Part shown: piece after piece, positions 17,737 to 27,901 of the stretch
Layout: every line of letters starts with the position of its first letter
Numbering within the stretch: position 1 is the stretch's first letter
Source of the DNA: Saccharospirillum impatiens DSM 12546
GTDB lineage: Bacteria > Pseudomonadota > Gammaproteobacteria > Pseudomonadales > Natronospirillaceae
Assembly (NCBI RefSeq): GCF_000423605.1
Contig: NZ_AUIH01000012.1
Coordinates: 1 to 64,000, forward strand
DNA: 64,000 nucleotides
Direction: 5' to 3'
The notes under the pieces: generated by a model
Told to the model about the DNA's origin: nothing
Databases searched by the model: none
What the model saw: the letters and a program-made list of their open reading frames with translations, nothing else
Position numbers and translations under genes: made by a program

Positions 17737-20700
17737 TTAGTGAATCGCACTGACGTCGAGATCAAAGACCGACCAGCCGTCCTGATAGCCCGCCTGGAAG
17801 CGGGCGTCGCCGGTAGCGCACCAGCTGTCATTCCGACTGCGGCTGACCGAGGTCCAGCTTGCCGGCTCGCAGGAGCCCACCCCTGCCACGCCGAAGCCTT
17901 CGCCGACGAAGGACATGTCGCCGTCGGTATTGACCTGGCCGATGGCCCTGACCTGGCCACGCAACGCGCCAACACAGGCAACCTTGCCATAGGCGCCGCC
18001 GCCAACCAGGCCACCCAGAGTGGTCGGATCACCGACCAGAACCCAGGCGCCGAAATCGGCACCGACGCCTACAGTCAGCGGGCAACCGGTGGTGATCACC
18101 GGGAAACTGGCGGAGCCACGGGCGTAGCCACCGGCAAAGCCACTGTCGGGCAAGTCAATAAACTGTGCCACCTTGGGGTCGAGTTCGAGCAGAATGTCCT
18201 GGTTGCAGGTGCGTCCGACCAGAAAGGCGACTTCGGCCTGAACCTCACTGAACAGCGCACCGGCGCGGGCTCCGAGGTAGGTTTCCTTATCGCCGATGCC
18301 GGCCGCGAGGGCCGGATCGTAGATCACGAATTCACTGAAGCCGATATCCCCAAGCGTATCAATGCCGCCAAACACGCCTTTTGGCGCCAGGGCATAGTCG
18401 GTGCCGCTGGCCAGCGTAAAGCCAAGGTAGACTTTCTCGATGGTCAGTTCTGAGGCGGCGATGTTCGCCGGAACGCTGTAACCGGAAATTGTCACGTCCA
18501 ACCGGCTTTGGCCTTCCGGGATGCTGCAGCCGGCGACCTTGTTGTCGGCGTCCCAGCTGACGGCGTCGAGTGCGGCACTGAAGGTGTTCGGGTCTTCGCC
18601 TTCTTCAGCCGCAGCCATGGCCCATTCGGCACCGATGTGGGCGCGCTCCAGCTCATCGCCGGCAATCACCGCGTAGCCGTCGAGCTCACCGCCCTTGAGT
18701 GGCAGGTCACGCACGACCGACTTGGCAGCGGCCAGCGCCTCGTTAGCCTCGGTTTCCACGATCTTGATGGCTTCGCGAACCGCCTGGTTTGCCTGGTCGG
18801 TCACCTGCAAGGCAATGTCGTTTACCTGTTTGTTGATTTCACGCAGATGTTGATTCAACGCAGTCCGAACGTCAGCCACAGGCGGAGTATCCATCAGTTT
18901 CGTCACCAGCATTTGGCGCAATTGTTCCGGACTGTAGTACGCGCCCGGCAAATGCACTTGTGCCGAGCTGATCAATTGATTGCGCATACTTTGATACTGG
19001 GCATCCAGTTCGTTCTCAGCCGTTTCAAACACCAGCCCCAGTAAATCCGTTTCACCATTCGCCGCCACGAAGGCATCGATCTGTCCATTCGTCAGCTCGG
19101 CGATTTCCTGGTCCATTTGATCCATCACCGTCATCTCGGGATCTGCCCCAACGAAGCCATTGCGCAACTGATTGTCGATGGAGCCAATCGCTTCCTCGAC
19201 CTGCTTGATCGGGGTTAACACCTTGGCGACCAGTTTGTCTTGCATTTGCTCGATGGTGCCCAAATGGCTCTTGATGGTTGCAAGTTGCGTTTCAAGATTG
19301 GCCGTCTGCGTCCGGATTCCGGTCAGTACCTGTTTGACGCTGGCAACCAGATCCTGCATCTGGTCGCCACACACCTGGTTCTGAATAGCGGTGCGTGCCT
19401 GCTGCAAGTAGCTGTCCAGTTCTTCTGCCTGGCGGCGTACCGACTGCTGGGCATCCCGAAGCCTTTGCTGCACCGCAGGATCACTGGCGACCAGAATCAA
19501 CAGGGGTTCCAGCACTTCATTGCCTTCCACTACCGAAAGCAGGGATTGCACCGCATTCAGATTGGTGACCATCTCACCGAGATAGCCGTAATTATCCGGA
19601 TCCCCGTAGGTGCTTTCGGTGCACTGTTGCGACGTAACGTCCAACGTTTCTGTCAGCTTCTGATCAAGCGATCTGGTAGCGGTATCGAGCCGGCTAATGG
19701 GCGTTGCCAGATCATCAATCAAATCGTGCAGGGCATCCACGGGTTCAGACAGGGAGCGATTCACCGTTTCAATCTGCTCACGCATTGATGCCAGTGTTTC
19801 CATCGCATCGGTCGTGGATGACAAGTTGACCTGGGTATCAATACTGGCGTTCACCAGATCGGTTTCCAGTGTTAGCCATTGATCTCTCAACTCAGTTTCC
19901 AGACTGTTCAGGGAGTTATCGATCGGCGCTTTAACCTGGTCATCCAACACGACGGCGAGTTGGTGCGGAAAGTTTTTTACCTGCGCCAGGCCTTCGCTGA
20001 TGGCAACGATGGGGCTTTGACCGTTCGGCATCAGGCCGGAAGTCGCAGATTCCGCCTGCTCAACAGCCAACAACAAGCCTTCACGCATGGCGGAGTCCAG
20101 CCCCTTGTTAGCGTAACGATTGAGCACCGAGACCGGTTCCATAACCTGCTCCAATGCCGGTTTCAAAACCGGCCCGCTGATCAGGCCGAGGGACTCCAGC
20201 CACTGATCCACCTGCGCCAGGTTGTCCGGATTGTTCAGGTCGATCTGGACATTCAGTTCCTGCAGCCGCTCGAAATCCGCACTGGCGCCAAAGCTCATTT
20301 TAGTGCGATCGGGTTCGATGTAATTGATGCCGGCTCCGGCTTCCATGACGAACAGGTCTGTGCTCAGACGGCGACCCATAAACTTGGGTACGCCTGCCGT
20401 GTTCAACTGGTGCGGATAGTAGTAGACCGGGAGCTTGAATTCGAAGCCGGTATTACCCCAGGGGTAGCGAGCGAACAGGTTAAGGTTTTCGTTTTCAGAA
20501 TTGAGGATATCCTGAGAGAACAGGGGTCCATTGCGCTTGGCGGCAAAGGTATCGGTCCAGGCATTCTCGGGGAGCACTACACTGGGTTCAGCCATCGGTA
20601 GAAACACGTTTGGATCAGCGTCACGGGTCTGGTCGCTAAGCCAATTAGCGATGCGGACGTCACCCTCGATCGATTCCCAGAAGGGTACGGCGATCAGTCC

Positions 20701-23700
20701 CGGTGTGATATCGAAACTGCCATATCGCGTGCCCGTATCGTTGGTCAGATCAACCACATCGAAGCGCCCGGCAGAAGGTACCAGTGGAAAGCCTTCCGAC
20801 TCGTCTTCGACGGCATCCATGCGGTAGTCATCGAGCAGTGCGAGCAACTGGTCGCCCATTTCGCCGTCAGGCGTCCAGGCAGAATCCAGGCCTATCGGCT
20901 TGTTCAACGCTTCGAAATTAACCTGTTGTTGCAGGCGCAACTGCTGAGTGCCGATACTGCAGGCGTTGTCGCCGCCGGCATCGTCGAAACTCATGCCAAA
21001 TACGTCGGTATCAGCCCGCCAGCTGGCCAGTTGTTGCCCGCAGTTTTCGTCAACATACCCATTGCCGTTGTTATCCGCCTGGTCACAGCTTTCATATACC
21101 ACCTCGGCTTGACCGAAGCGTCCGGCGCAATCGAGCGTCAGGTTCTCGAAATGAACATCAAGGCCGGCATCGCCAGCGATGGAGGTGTGACCGTCGAGCC
21201 AGTTTTCTTCGTCCACCTCGTTGTCGACAACCCGAATCGCAAAGCGGTCGAGCGCCAGGTCGTAGCCATAAAACGGCAGCGGGTCTTCCAGGGCACTGCT
21301 GTCGATATTGAAGACACCGGTGATGCCACCATTGCGAATGGTGTATTTGGTTCCCCGTGACGCCGGCAGGCTTAACTGGTCATTGCCGTTGTCGATGTCC
21401 AGCGGCTTGGTATCCAACCACTGGCCACCGCCCAGGCTTGGCTGGCCATTGGCGTCGCGGTAAATTTGCGGCCCCAGGCTCAAACCTGTCGGAAACTGAT
21501 TGCCATTACGCTCCGCAGCAGAACCCAGCGGGTGTATACCGTTTCGCGTCTGGCCAGTTGCCGGTTCAATGTGGGCCACCAAAAAATCACTGGCCCGATC
21601 CCGATTCGCCGGGAATCGGTAGCCAGCCAGGGCCAGCATAACCGGGCTGTTCGCCGCCAGGTCATTGGGGCGCGCAAAGCTGTTGCGGTCTTCACCTTCA
21701 GCACCTTCACGAGCGCCCCAGGCGGGATCCAATATGTACGTGGTATCGGAAATTTCAAACGGCTGATATTGGGTTTCACCCTGCATGAAACCGCGATCGT
21801 CCAGTTTCACCGCCCCATTCACATGGTAGGCTCGTTGCCGCTCTATCTTGCAATCGGCTTCTCGACAGCCACCGGCCTGTACCAGGTAAAAGTCCAGATT
21901 TACGGGTTCAGGCGCGGTGAACTGGCCGTTCACATACTGAATGTCAATCGACTCCCAAAGCATTTCACCTCTGGGGAAAACGGTCCCCACAGGCCCGTCA
22001 CTTCCTCCGGAATGTTCAGCCAGAGTCAAATCGACCGTGAGACCTGCGTCGCCCCAGGTCAATGTACCGGTGCCCGGCCCGGGCTGTTTGTAGAGTATGT
22101 CGTTGCTGACGACAGTACCGCCCGCGCGCGGGTCCTGAGCGGAGTATCCCGGGTCCATCAGGTAACGCACCTGGTCGTAGCCGATGTCGAGACCGGTTGG
22201 CGTTATTTGCCCGTGGCTGACACGAAACCTGACCGGCATCCCTTGCTGATGCAGCCACATGGACTGTTGCACAGGGTCGGTGGTGGAATCCGCGGAGCCG
22301 AAGATCTGAAGCTCGGATGCACCAAACGGCAACAGCTCTGACTCTGCAGTGCCTATCAGTGCAACCAGTCCGTCAGGCAGCGGCAACACCGCTCCCTGTA
22401 AATCCAGAGTGCCGTCACTGAGGTGCGCGGTGACTGTGTCACCATCCGTCACAGACAGGTCCACACAGACAGAACCAGTCACTGTACTGTCTGTATTTAA
22501 TTCAAAATCACCGTCCAGACCGTAGTGTCCCTCGGGACAGCCCTGGCTTGAGCCATCCACCAGAACCATGTCTTCAGCCGGTATAAGGGTCTGATCGCCC
22601 GCAATGATCCGATCGGGCATCGCCACCATATCCGGCAAGGCCTGGCGGCTCAGTTGTTCGTCAGCGCCGACCAGCCGGGCTTCAAACGCCAATGAATGCC
22701 CGGCATTGCGGCTTTCTACCAGAAACAAGCGGGTAGCGTTGGCGCTCAGCGAAACCAGCAATTCGCTCAATACCACCGCCTCGCTCTGACGCTGCAGCGA
22801 TTGGCCCGGGTATATATAGCGCCCCAGCATGACTTCTTCGACGACGACATCTTCGCCATCCTGTGCCAACAGAGCGAACTCGACCAACCAATCATTGCCC
22901 TGGTCGGGGCAGGCTTCATCCGCTCCACACTGAACCGCCAGGTCGACTTGCACCGAGGCGGCATCGTCTTCAGCAGCGGAGACGGTGGTCAACACCGAGG
23001 CGTCCAGTTCGCAGGTGGTGAGATCAAGATCGGTAGGTGTACCGATCTGGCGAATGCAGGCCGAGACCAGCGCCACCTCGGTGGGTGTCTGGTTGGCGAG
23101 GTCGTCCGGAGCACCATTCAGCAAAGTGACGCTAACGTCAGGCCGGGCCAGTTGATAGTTGTCACTCACCGCTTCGAAGATTAGCTGGAATGCTTCGGTG
23201 GTTTCGTTGCGGTTATCGACGACGACCGGAATAGCTAAAGTGCGTTGAGTCTCGCCAGCGGGGAAAACGAGATCCTGCTGCGTCGGCCGAAAGTCCTGCT
23301 CCGCCCGAGCGGTGCCTTCCGCCGTGGACACCCTGACGGTCGCGTCCTGGTCCAGCGCTCTGCTCAGACTGAGCGTGACCCTGGCTTCCCCCTGTGCTTC
23401 GAACAACGCCGTGGACGCGACAGACAGCATCGGATCGGGCTGGCTCACCCAGTCGCACGGCTGGCCGATTTCGCAAAACCAGATGGGCGTGTCGGGCAGG
23501 CTGATCTCGGGCAAAGACCATTCGGGTACATGGTTACGGATGCGACGGTAAAGATCAGCGGCGTCCAGACCGGCAAAGAGGTCCAGATCCTGCTTAAGTT
23601 CCAGCGGATCAGTCGCCGAGCGAAAGCGCTCGACCAGATTGATCAGTTCAGGACCGAACAACCGGTCTCCGGAGAGCCTGTCACCGAGGGCTCCGGACAT

Positions 23701-24324
23701 CAACAACAGCGAGAGCGACGCATCACCCAACTGAGCGTCTGAGCCGACAGCCGAAAGCTCCACCTGGGTCGGGTCCGTGTTATCCGGAAGACCCAGTGCT
23801 TTGGAAACGAACTGGTTATTTTGCGTTATGCGATCCTGCCAGCCGGTTTCAGGGTCCTTCGGAGCCTGCAGGAAACGATCAGCCGAGAAATGGGAGGCCA
23901 CATTTAGGTGGGTGGTACGATCCTGCTCTTCCAACGGCGCCAGTGCCTGCAAGGGCTGGCTGACCTGAATCGGGTCACCGGTCGCCTCGTTCGTGAACTC
24001 GCCACGGGCCTCGACCACGTAAAGGTCGCCTTCAGGAACATCGACCTGGTAAGAGGAGCCGTCGACCACAGCATCGATTGACTCACCCGTGTCACCGGTG
24101 ACCGGATCCAGAGAGCGAACCTGAACAGTCAGTTGGGTAAAAGGGCCTTTCTGGACCTGCCCGCTAACCCGATAGGTTACCGGCTCGTCGGTGCCACCGC
24201 CGGGCGCCGGGTCATCTGTTCCGGAGTCCGCGCCGCCACCGGAGCCACCGCCGCCACAGGCGGTAAGCAGACTGACCAGTAACGCCGGAATTAGGACGTG
24301 AAGCGAAGTAAACTGTCTTGGCAT
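17737..24324 (-). CDS. Giant lipoprotein with Calx-beta and coiled-coil regions (first gene of operon)
   Basis: 2195 residues from ATG at 24324 (GGGAAGAAG upstream; a TTG six codons earlier is less likely). A lipobox LVSLLTAC is followed by a Gly/Ser/Asp linker typical of surface lipoproteins. A Calx-beta-like domain lies at about 305-395. The centre is beta-rich with paired cysteines. From about 1440 to 1880 the sequence becomes a long heptad-like helical region with many Gln/Leu/Asp and an unusually high density of small helices. A final globular domain (about 1940-2190) has Gly-rich strands (TTLGGLVGGGAYGKVACVGA). No known family is recognised. Its gene is first in the operon, so it may anchor the other two exported proteins to the outer membrane. 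Confidence 0.7.
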   Translation of the reverse strand: MPRQFTSLHVLIPALLVSLLTACGGGGSGGGADSGTDDPAPGGGTDEPVTYRVSGQVQKGPFTQLTVQVRSLDPVTGDTGESIDAVVDGSSYQVDVPEGDLYVVEARGEFTNEATGDPIQVSQPLQALAPLEEQDRTTHLNVASHFSADRFLQAPKDPETGWQDRITQNNQFVSKALGLPDNTDPTQVELSAVGSDAQLGDASLSLLLMSGALGDRLSGDRLFGPELINLVERFRSATDPLELKQDLDLFAGLDAADLYRRIRNHVPEWSLPEISLPDTPIWFCEIGQPCDWVSQPDPMLSVASTALFEAQGEARVTLSLSRALDQDATVRVSTAEGTARAEQDFRPTQQDLVFPAGETQRTLAIPVVVDNRNETTEAFQLIFEAVSDNYQLARPDVSVTLLNGAPDDLANQTPTEVALVSACIRQIGTPTDLDLTTCELDASVLTTVSAAEDDAASVQVDLAVQCGADEACPDQGNDWLVEFALLAQDGEDVVVEEVMLGRYIYPGQSLQRQSEAVVLSELLVSLSANATRLFLVESRNAGHSLAFEARLVGADEQLSRQALPDMVAMPDRIIAGDQTLIPAEDMVLVDGSSQGCPEGHYGLDGDFELNTDSTVTGSVCVDLSVTDGDTVTAHLSDGTLDLQGAVLPLPDGLVALIGTAESELLPFGASELQIFGSADSTTDPVQQSMWLHQQGMPVRFRVSHGQITPTGLDIGYDQVRYLMDPGYSAQDPRAGGTVVSNDILYKQPGPGTGTLTWGDAGLTVDLTLAEHSGGSDGPVGTVFPRGEMLWESIDIQYVNGQFTAPEPVNLDFYLVQAGGCREADCKIERQRAYHVNGAVKLDDRGFMQGETQYQPFEISDTTYILDPAWGAREGAEGEDRNSFARPNDLAANSPVMLALAGYRFPANRDRASDFLVAHIEPATGQTRNGIHPLGSAAERNGNQFPTGLSLGPQIYRDANGQPSLGGGQWLDTKPLDIDNGNDQLSLPASRGTKYTIRNGGITGVFNIDSSALEDPLPFYGYDLALDRFAIRVVDNEVDEENWLDGHTSIAGDAGLDVHFENLTLDCAGRFGQAEVVYESCDQADNNGNGYVDENCGQQLASWRADTDVFGMSFDDAGGDNACSIGTQQLRLQQQVNFEALNKPIGLDSAWTPDGEMGDQLLALLDDYRMDAVEDESEGFPLVPSAGRFDVVDLTNDTGTRYGSFDITPGLIAVPFWESIEGDVRIANWLSDQTRDADPNVFLPMAEPSVVLPENAWTDTFAAKRNGPLFSQDILNSENENLNLFARYPWGNTGFEFKLPVYYYPHQLNTAGVPKFMGRRLSTDLFVMEAGAGINYIEPDRTKMSFGASADFERLQELNVQIDLNNPDNLAQVDQWLESLGLISGPVLKPALEQVMEPVSVLNRYANKGLDSAMREGLLLAVEQAESATSGLMPNGQSPIVAISEGLAQVKNFPHQLAVVLDDQVKAPIDNSLNSLETELRDQWLTLETDLVNASIDTQVNLSSTTDAMETLASMREQIETVNRSLSEPVDALHDLIDDLATPISRLDTATRSLDQKLTETLDVTSQQCTESTYGDPDNYGYLGEMVTNLNAVQSLLSVVEGNEVLEPLLILVASDPAVQQRLRDAQQSVRRQAEELDSYLQQARTAIQNQVCGDQMQDLVASVKQVLTGIRTQTANLETQLATIKSHLGTIEQMQDKLVAKVLTPIKQVEEAIGSIDNQLRNGFVGADPEMTVMDQMDQEIAELTNGQIDAFVAANGETDLLGLVFETAENELDAQYQSMRNQLISSAQVHLPGAYYSPEQLRQMLVTKLMDTPPVADVRTALNQHLREINKQVNDIALQVTDQANQAVREAIKIVETEANEALAAAKSVVRDLPLKGGELDGYAVIAGDELERAHIGAEWAMAAAEEGEDPNTFSAALDAVSWDADNKVAGCSIPEGQSRLDVTISGYSVPANIAASELTIEKVYLGFTLASGTDYALAPKGVFGGIDTLGDIGFSEFVIYDPALAAGIGDKETYLGARAGALFSEVQAEVAFLVGRTCNQDILLELDPKVAQFIDLPDSGFAGGYARGSASFPVITTGCPLTVGVGADFGAWVLVGDPTTLGGLVGGGAYGKVACVGALRGQVRAIGQVNTDGDMSFVGEGFGVAGVGSCEPASWTSVSRSRNDSWCATGDARFQAGYQDGWSVFDLDVSAIH

Positions 24325-24712
24325 TGTCTTCTTCCCTGGCAAGCAAACCCTGCACTGTCTTTTTATTCAACCGAAGCCAGTACCGCTGTTAATTGGCCTC
24401 GGGCCTTATAGGCCGCCCCAGAGCCGACACTCTTTTTTCACGCTGCAGCGCTGGCTCTGGGGTTAGCTGATCACCCACACAGAACACTAAGCCAGGCAAT
24501 CACTCTGCGCTATAGCACACATGCAGTAACCCATTTGGGTTAGTTGGATCCGGAACCGGTCATGCGGGGGTAAACGGCCAATCAGGATGACTGTGGTTTT
24601 TCGAACAATCGATCGGGCTGGCAGGGGTAACTCAGACGTTGTATTTTAATACGGCAGGAACGTCCATATTCCGGTAGCAGGCCGCCGGAATTCTACGAAT
24701 TTCAACAGCTGG
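24325..24712. other. Upstream region of the giant-protein operon
   Basis: This 388-bp gene-free stretch should contain the operon promoter. It holds a perfect inverted repeat at 24527-24542 and, nearer the Dabb gene, a copy of the B-type intergenic repeat. A GC-rich imperfect hairpin lies around 24400-24465 (CCGCCCCAGAGCC with GGCTCTGGGG), which could shape the leader. No ORF was credible. Confidence 0.5.
24527..24542. promoter_or_regulatory. Operator-like perfect inverted repeat TAACCCA-TT-TGGGTTA
   Basis: Two seven-base arms are exactly complementary with a two-base centre, about 200 bp upstream of the giant lipoprotein start and on no coding frame. It has the shape of a dimeric repressor or activator site. 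The protein that binds it is not known. Confidence 0.4.
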
Positions 24713-24715
24713 CTA
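24636..24715. repeat. B-type intergenic repeat, copy 1 (partial)
   Basis: The core GGAACGTCCATATTCCGGTAG followed by CAGGCCGCCGGAATTCTACG and TTCAACAGCTGGCTAG matches, in reverse complement, the repeat at 54590-54755 and more loosely that at 47639-47797. The repeat ends in CTAG, and that TAG is the stop codon of the Dabb-family gene read on the minus strand. Confidence 0.65.
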
Positions 24716-25009
24716 GATGAGATAGTCGAATACGACAATGTCCTGGAGCAACGGAGTAAAAACACGCTTTAGAGCGTCATGTTCAGCATGAGGAAGATAG
24801 GTCTGACGCCCTTGCTCGTCCGCAAAGGTCATCAATACCGAGTGTGTGTAGCCGCGGTTCAGATTTTCCGGACTGTCATTCACACCCCATTCAACCGTCA
24901 GAACGCCAGGCACTTTCTCGGGTATCGCCTCAAATAATTGTCTGACTTCCGCGATTTGAGACGGTTCAACAAACGATTTAAAGGCAATGAGCAAAATATG
25001 TCTGATCAT
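24713..25009 (-). CDS. Dabb-family (stress-responsive A/B barrel) protein
   Basis: 98 residues from ATG at 25009 (AGAGGT ribosome-binding site); an upstream start at 25036 is not needed. MIRHILLIAFKSF, the central GVLTVEWGVNDSPENLNRGY and the HAEHDALKRVFTPLL helix are the hallmarks of the Dabb ferredoxin-like dimer. Members range from plant stress proteins to small bacterial enzymes, and the exact role here is open. Its stop codon lies in the terminal CTAG of a repeat element. Confidence 0.85.
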   Translation of the reverse strand: MIRHILLIAFKSFVEPSQIAEVRQLFEAIPEKVPGVLTVEWGVNDSPENLNRGYTHSVLMTFADEQGRQTYLPHAEHDALKRVFTPLLQDIVVFDYLI

Positions 25010-25079
25010 GGGTTTACCTCTTAACAGATCTGCCACGTGTGATTTTACCGATGCGAATCAGCCATCATAACCCGCAAGC

Positions 25080-25781
25080 TCAGCGTTTGATGCTCGACGC
25101 ATCCTGCCCAAACAAAACCTTCTTTTCGTCTTCGGTATAGCCCTGACCGGAGGTGTTTATCTGCTCGACAACCGCATAGGCGCGCTCCGTAGCAGGTCGC
25201 TCACTGATGGCCTCAAACCAGCGCTTCACATTCGGAAAATCGTTCAGGTCCTGCTGCTGACGCTCGTGGGATTTTACCCACGGGTAACTCGCCATATCGG
25301 CAATGGAATAGTCACCCGCCAGATACGGCCGATCGGCCAATTGCCGGTCCATAACCGCATAGAGACGGGCGGTTTCTTTCACATAGCGGTCGATTGCATA
25401 GGGCACCTTTTCCGGGGCGTAGACGTTAAAATGATGATTTTGCCCCGCCATTGGCCCCAACCCACCCATTTGCCAGAAGAGCCACTGCATGACTTCCAGA
25501 CGCTGGCGCGTGCTGTTGCCATAAAACCGCCCGGTTTTCTCAGCCAGATAAGTCAGGATAGCACCAGACTCAAATACCGATACCGGTTCAGGGCCATCCG
25601 TCGGCTCTGTATCGATGATGGCTGGAATCTTGTTGTTGGGCGAGAACCGCAAAAACGCCGGTTCAAACTGGTCGCCCTTGCCAATATGCACCGGAATCAC
25701 CTCATAAGGGAGCCCGAGCTCCTCAAGACAGAGGGTGATCTTGTGGCCGTTCGGGGTCGTCCAGTAATAAAGCTTGATCAT
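25080..25781 (-). CDS. Glutathione S-transferase (YghU/Ure2p-like)
   Basis: 233 residues from ATG at 25781 with GGAG seven bases upstream. The thioredoxin-like N-terminal half starts IKLYYWTTPNGHKITLCLEE and contains NNKIPAIID and ESGAILTYLAEK, the glutathione-binding cis-Pro and Glu-Ser elements. The C-terminal half is the all-helical domain (YSIADMASYPW). The TxPNGxK start is characteristic of the Nu-class disulfide-bond oxidoreductases of the YghU/YfcG group, which bind two glutathiones. It is divergent from typA. Confidence 0.88.
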   Translation of the reverse strand: MIKLYYWTTPNGHKITLCLEELGLPYEVIPVHIGKGDQFEPAFLRFSPNNKIPAIIDTEPTDGPEPVSVFESGAILTYLAEKTGRFYGNSTRQRLEVMQWLFWQMGGLGPMAGQNHHFNVYAPEKVPYAIDRYVKETARLYAVMDRQLADRPYLAGDYSIADMASYPWVKSHERQQQDLNDFPNVKRWFEAISERPATERAYAVVEQINTSGQGYTEDEKKVLFGQDASSIKR

Positions 25782-25893
25782 ATTCGGACTCCATCGGTGC
25801 ATTTCAGTGAATAAGACTCGCATTCTGCCCTGTTTTGGCCCGTAAAATCAGTAAAACCGGGTCTTTTTAACCCGGTCACGCTCTGTAACCCAG

Positions 25894-25928
25894 TTGTCTC
25901 TTTTTTATTCAGCTTTAACAGGTATAAT
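25894..25928 (+). promoter_or_regulatory. Probable typA promoter
   Basis: A perfect TATAAT -10 lies at 25923-25928, 33 bp before the GTG start of typA. The -35 is poor: TTGTCT at 25894-25899 is too far and only T-rich sequence lies at the ideal distance. The call rests mainly on the -10 and the position. Confidence 0.5.
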
Positions 25929-25961
25929 GCGCGCCCTAATTTAAAGCCGGACACCCTGCTT

Positions 25962-27779
25962 GTGATCGAGAAACTTCGTAATATCGCCATTATTGCCCAC
26001 GTTGACCACGGTAAAACCACACTGGTCGACAAACTGCTTCGACAATCCGGCACTCTGGGCCGTAAAGACCAGGGCACTGAGCGCATCATGGACTCCAACG
26101 ACCAGGAGCGTGAGCGCGGTATTACGATTTTGGCGAAAAACACCGCCATCAACTGGCAGGACTACCACATCAACATCGTGGACACCCCAGGACACGCCGA
26201 CTTTGGCGGCGAAGTCGAACGGGTACTGTCTATGGTCGATTCGGTGTTGCTGCTGGTTGATGCCGTCGACGGCCCGATGCCGCAGACCCGCTTTGTAACG
26301 TCCAAAGCGTTCGAGCAAGGCCTGCACCCCATTGTGGTGATCAACAAGGTTGACCGTCCGGGCGCCCGTCCTGACTGGGTCATGGATCAGGTATTTGATC
26401 TGTTTGACCGCCTCGGCGCGACCGACAAGCAGCTCGATTTCCCGGTTATCTATGCATCGGCCCTGAACGGCGTTGCCGGCGACGACCCGGAGAACATGGC
26501 TGAAGACATGACGCCGCTGTTCGAAATGATCGTCAACCAGGTACAACCGCCGGAAGTTGAGCGTGACGGACCCCTGCAAATGCAGATCTCCGCGCTGGAC
26601 TACAACAGCTACGTTGGCGTTATCGGTGTTGGCCGCATCAAGCGCGGTCGCATCAAGACCAATGAACAAGTGGTTGTGGTCGGTAAAGACGGCAGCAAGA
26701 AAAAAGGCCGTATTTTACAGGTCATGGGCTACCACGGTCTGGAACGGATCGAAGTACCAGAAGCCGAAGCCGGCGACATCGTCTGTGTGACTGGCATCGA
26801 AGGTCTGAACATCTCCGATACCCTGTGTGATCCCAATACTCCGGAGGCCTTGCCGCCGCTGACAGTCGATGAACCGACAGTAAGCATGAACTTCCTGGTC
26901 AACGACTCGCCGTTTGCCGGTCGCGAAGGCAAGTACATCACCTCGCGTAACCTGAAAGACCGCCTTGACCAGGAGCTCATTCACAACGTGGCTCTGCGAG
27001 TTGAACAGGGCGACAGCCCGGACAAGTTCAAGGTATCGGGTCGTGGTGAATTGCACTTGTCGGTACTGATCGAAAACATGCGTCGCGAAGGCTTTGAGCT
27101 GGCGGTATCGCGCCCCGAAGTGATTCAGCGCCTGGTCGACGGTGAGATTCAGGAGCCGTACGAGCAAGTCGTGATCGATCTGGAAGAACAGCACCAGGGC
27201 GGTGTAATGGAAGAGCTGGGCCTGCGTAAGGCCGAAATGACCAACATGGAAAACGATGGTCAGGGCCGTTTGAAGCTTGAGTTCATGGTCCCCTCGCGCG
27301 GCCTGATCGGCTTCCGCGGCCAGTTCCTGACGCTGACCTCCGGTTCCGGCATCATGACCAGCATTTTCGACCATTACGGCCCGGTCAAAGGTGGTGACAT
27401 GTCTGGCCGCCAGAACGGTGTGCTGGTCAGCATGGCCAAGGGCAAAACCCTGGCCTACAGTCTGTTTACGTTACAAAGTCGCGGTCGCCTGTTTCTCGGA
27501 CATGGTGTGGATATTTATGAAGGCCAGGTCATCGGTATTCATTCACGCGACAGCGACCTGGTGGTCAACCCGACCAAGGCCAAGCAGCTGACCAACATCC
27601 GGGCTGCCGGCACCGATGAAGCATTGACCCTCTCGCCGCCGATTCACCAGACTCTGGAACAGGCGCTTGAGTTTATCGAAGACGATGAACTGGTCGAGGT
27701 GACGCCGCTGTCGATCCGCATCCGCAAGAAATTGCTGGCCGAGAACGAGCGCAAGCGCGCCGGTCGTGGCCCCAAGTAA
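25962..27779 (+). CDS. typA: Ribosome-associated GTPase TypA/BipA
   Basis: 605 residues, the full family length. The G1 motif is AHVDHGKTT (about 12-20), the switch region has RGITI, G3 is DTPGHADFG, and G4 is NKVDRPGA. Domains II, III and V follow, and the C-terminus ends [15 protein letters not shown], which is typical of BipA. It is an EF-G-like translational GTPase that helps 50S assembly, especially under cold or other stress. The start is GTG at 25962 ([16 protein letters not shown] fits the family N-terminus). It is a single gene with its own promoter and a possible terminator after it. Confidence 0.97.
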   Translation: MIEKLRNIAIIAHVDHGKTTLVDKLLRQSGTLGRKDQGTERIMDSNDQERERGITILAKNTAINWQDYHINIVDTPGHADFGGEVERVLSMVDSVLLLVDAVDGPMPQTRFVTSKAFEQGLHPIVVINKVDRPGARPDWVMDQVFDLFDRLGATDKQLDFPVIYASALNGVAGDDPENMAEDMTPLFEMIVNQVQPPEVERDGPLQMQISALDYNSYVGVIGVGRIKRGRIKTNEQVVVVGKDGSKKKGRILQVMGYHGLERIEVPEAEAGDIVCVTGIEGLNISDTLCDPNTPEALPPLTVDEPTVSMNFLVNDSPFAGREGKYITSRNLKDRLDQELIHNVALRVEQGDSPDKFKVSGRGELHLSVLIENMRREGFELAVSRPEVIQRLVDGEIQEPYEQVVIDLEEQHQGGVMEELGLRKAEMTNMENDGQGRLKLEFMVPSRGLIGFRGQFLTLTSGSGIMTSIFDHYGPVKGGDMSGRQNGVLVSMAKGKTLAYSLFTLQSRGRLFLGHGVDIYEGQVIGIHSRDSDLVVNPTKAKQLTNIRAAGTDEALTLSPPIHQTLEQALEFIEDDELVEVTPLSIRIRKKLLAENERKRAGRGPK

Positions 27780-27809
27780 AGGCTGCCTTATAGCACCACC
27801 AAACCACCG

Positions 27810-27853
27810 TTCCAGGTTGCGCCACAGGCGCTTCCTGGAAGGGTGACGTTTTT
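27810..27853 (+). terminator. Possible terminator after typA
   Basis: TTCCAGG pairs with CCTGGAA around a nested GCGCC/GGCGC stem (27810-27840); GGGTGAC and five T residues follow. The T run is separated from the stem, so termination may be inefficient. Confidence 0.4.
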
Positions 27854-27901
27854 CCGGAAACTGAGCTACACTGACCTAAAAGCTTAGCGGAAGAGCGACC
27901 T

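Noticed and set aside
21466-22341. Plus-strand frame of 291 codons inside the giant lipoprotein gene
   Set aside because: Antisense shadow with no ribosome-binding site; the minus-strand gene explains the region in full.
25855-25877. ACCGGGT/ACCCGGT hairpin between the GST gene and typA
   Set aside because: It lies upstream of both divergent genes, so it is not a terminator; no riboswitch features were seen.
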